The notes beneath the pieces were generated by a model that saw only the letters and a list, made by a program, of their open reading frames with translations, was not told where the DNA came from and searched no databases. The position numbers and the translations under genes are program-made. This document shows positions 5,699 through 6,028 of a stretch of 6,028 nucleotides of DNA, piece by piece. Positions within the stretch are counted from its first letter, which is position 1. Every line of letters begins with the position of its first letter. The stretch is from Oceanococcus sp051252075 (lineage in GTDB: Bacteria; Pseudomonadota; Gammaproteobacteria; Nevskiales; Oceanococcaceae). The stretch covers positions 1 through 6,028 of the forward strand of contig JBPOFU010000135.1 in assembly GCA_051252075.1 (NCBI GenBank). Reading direction: 5' to 3'.

Positions 5699-6028
5699 GC
5701 AGTCAGGTATTGAATGCGGCGTTTAGCCGCCCGCGCACCCTGTTCGTGGGTTTGATGACCATTTTGATTGCCGGTGCAATTAGCTACAAAAATATCTCCA
5801 AAGAAGCCGAGCCGGACGTCAGTTTTCCGACGATTTATGTCTCCATGGTGCATCAGGGTATTACCCCTGAAGATGCGGTGCGGCTACTCATTAAGCCGAT
5901 GGAACAGGAGCTACGTTCCGTTGAAGGTCTTAAGGAGATGCGCTCCACCGCGGGGGAAAACTACGGCACGGTGAAGCTGGAGTTCGAAGCCGGTGCCGAT
6001 ATCGACAAGGCCATGGAGAATGTGCGTG
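5695..6028 (+). CDS. RND efflux permease, N-terminal part (cut by window edge)
   Basis: The open frame runs from ATG 5695 to the window end without a stop, giving 111 full codons. The protein begins MSSQVLNAAFSRPRTLFV, then a first membrane helix at about 15-30 (TLFVGLMTILIAGAIS), then the start of the porter domain: KEAEPDVSFPTIYVSM (36-51), GITPEDAVRLLIKPMEQEL (55-73), VEGLKEM (76-82) and VKLEFEAGADIDKAMENV (93-110). These match the HAE1/AcrB-like RND pumps, in which this region is the periplasmic PN1 subdomain. Full family members have about 1,000 residues, so roughly nine tenths lie outside. The start overlaps the adaptor stop by ATGA and has no strong ribosome binding site, so it probably relies on coupled translation. 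The substrate cannot be predicted from this part. Confidence 0.93.
   Translation, partial: MSSQVLNAAFSRPRTLFVGLMTILIAGAISYKNISKEAEPDVSFPTIYVSMVHQGITPEDAVRLLIKPMEQELRSVEGLKEMRSTAGENYGTVKLEFEAGADIDKAMENVR

Overview
The window looks like part of a Gammaproteobacterial chromosome with mid-range GC. The organism call is an inference from gene families and compact, overlapping operons; no 16S or other marker is present. The window holds six complete genes and one gene cut by the right edge, in three transcription units, and no rRNA, tRNA, CRISPR array or insertion sequence.

Region 1 (about 1-2219, + strand) is a compact RiPP metallophore cassette of the HvfABC type. A secreted Cys-rich precursor with five 15-residue blocks (11 Cys, in alternating EGKCG and EAKCG motifs) is followed by a DUF692 multinuclear non-heme iron oxidase (HvfB-like) and a DUF2063 partner protein (HvfC-like). 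In characterised relatives, HvfB and HvfC modify Cys residues of the precursor to oxazolone/thioamide groups that bind copper. The three genes overlap (GTG starts inside the preceding gene), and a strong hairpin sits just after the precursor stop, where it could set the ratio of precursor to enzyme. No DoxX (HvfD) gene, exporter or sigma factor is present in the window.

Region 2 (2205-3974, - strand) is a two-gene unit: a DUF3228 protein of unknown function, then, 33 bases downstream, an exported PQQ-dependent aldose sugar dehydrogenase of the YliI/Asd type. The dehydrogenase converges on hvfC and overlaps its 3' end by 15 bases.

Region 3 (about 4081-6028, + strand) is an RND efflux operon: a GbsR/MarR-type regulator, a periplasmic adaptor (MFP) and the start of an RND permease, joined by two ATGA stop/start overlaps. 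Upstream of the regulator lies a 36-base nested dyad (4081-4116) whose outer and inner arms share one centre. It is a strong candidate for the regulator's own operator.

The most interesting parts are the expanded, mixed-motif precursor with its hairpin and the operator-like dyad of the efflux operon.
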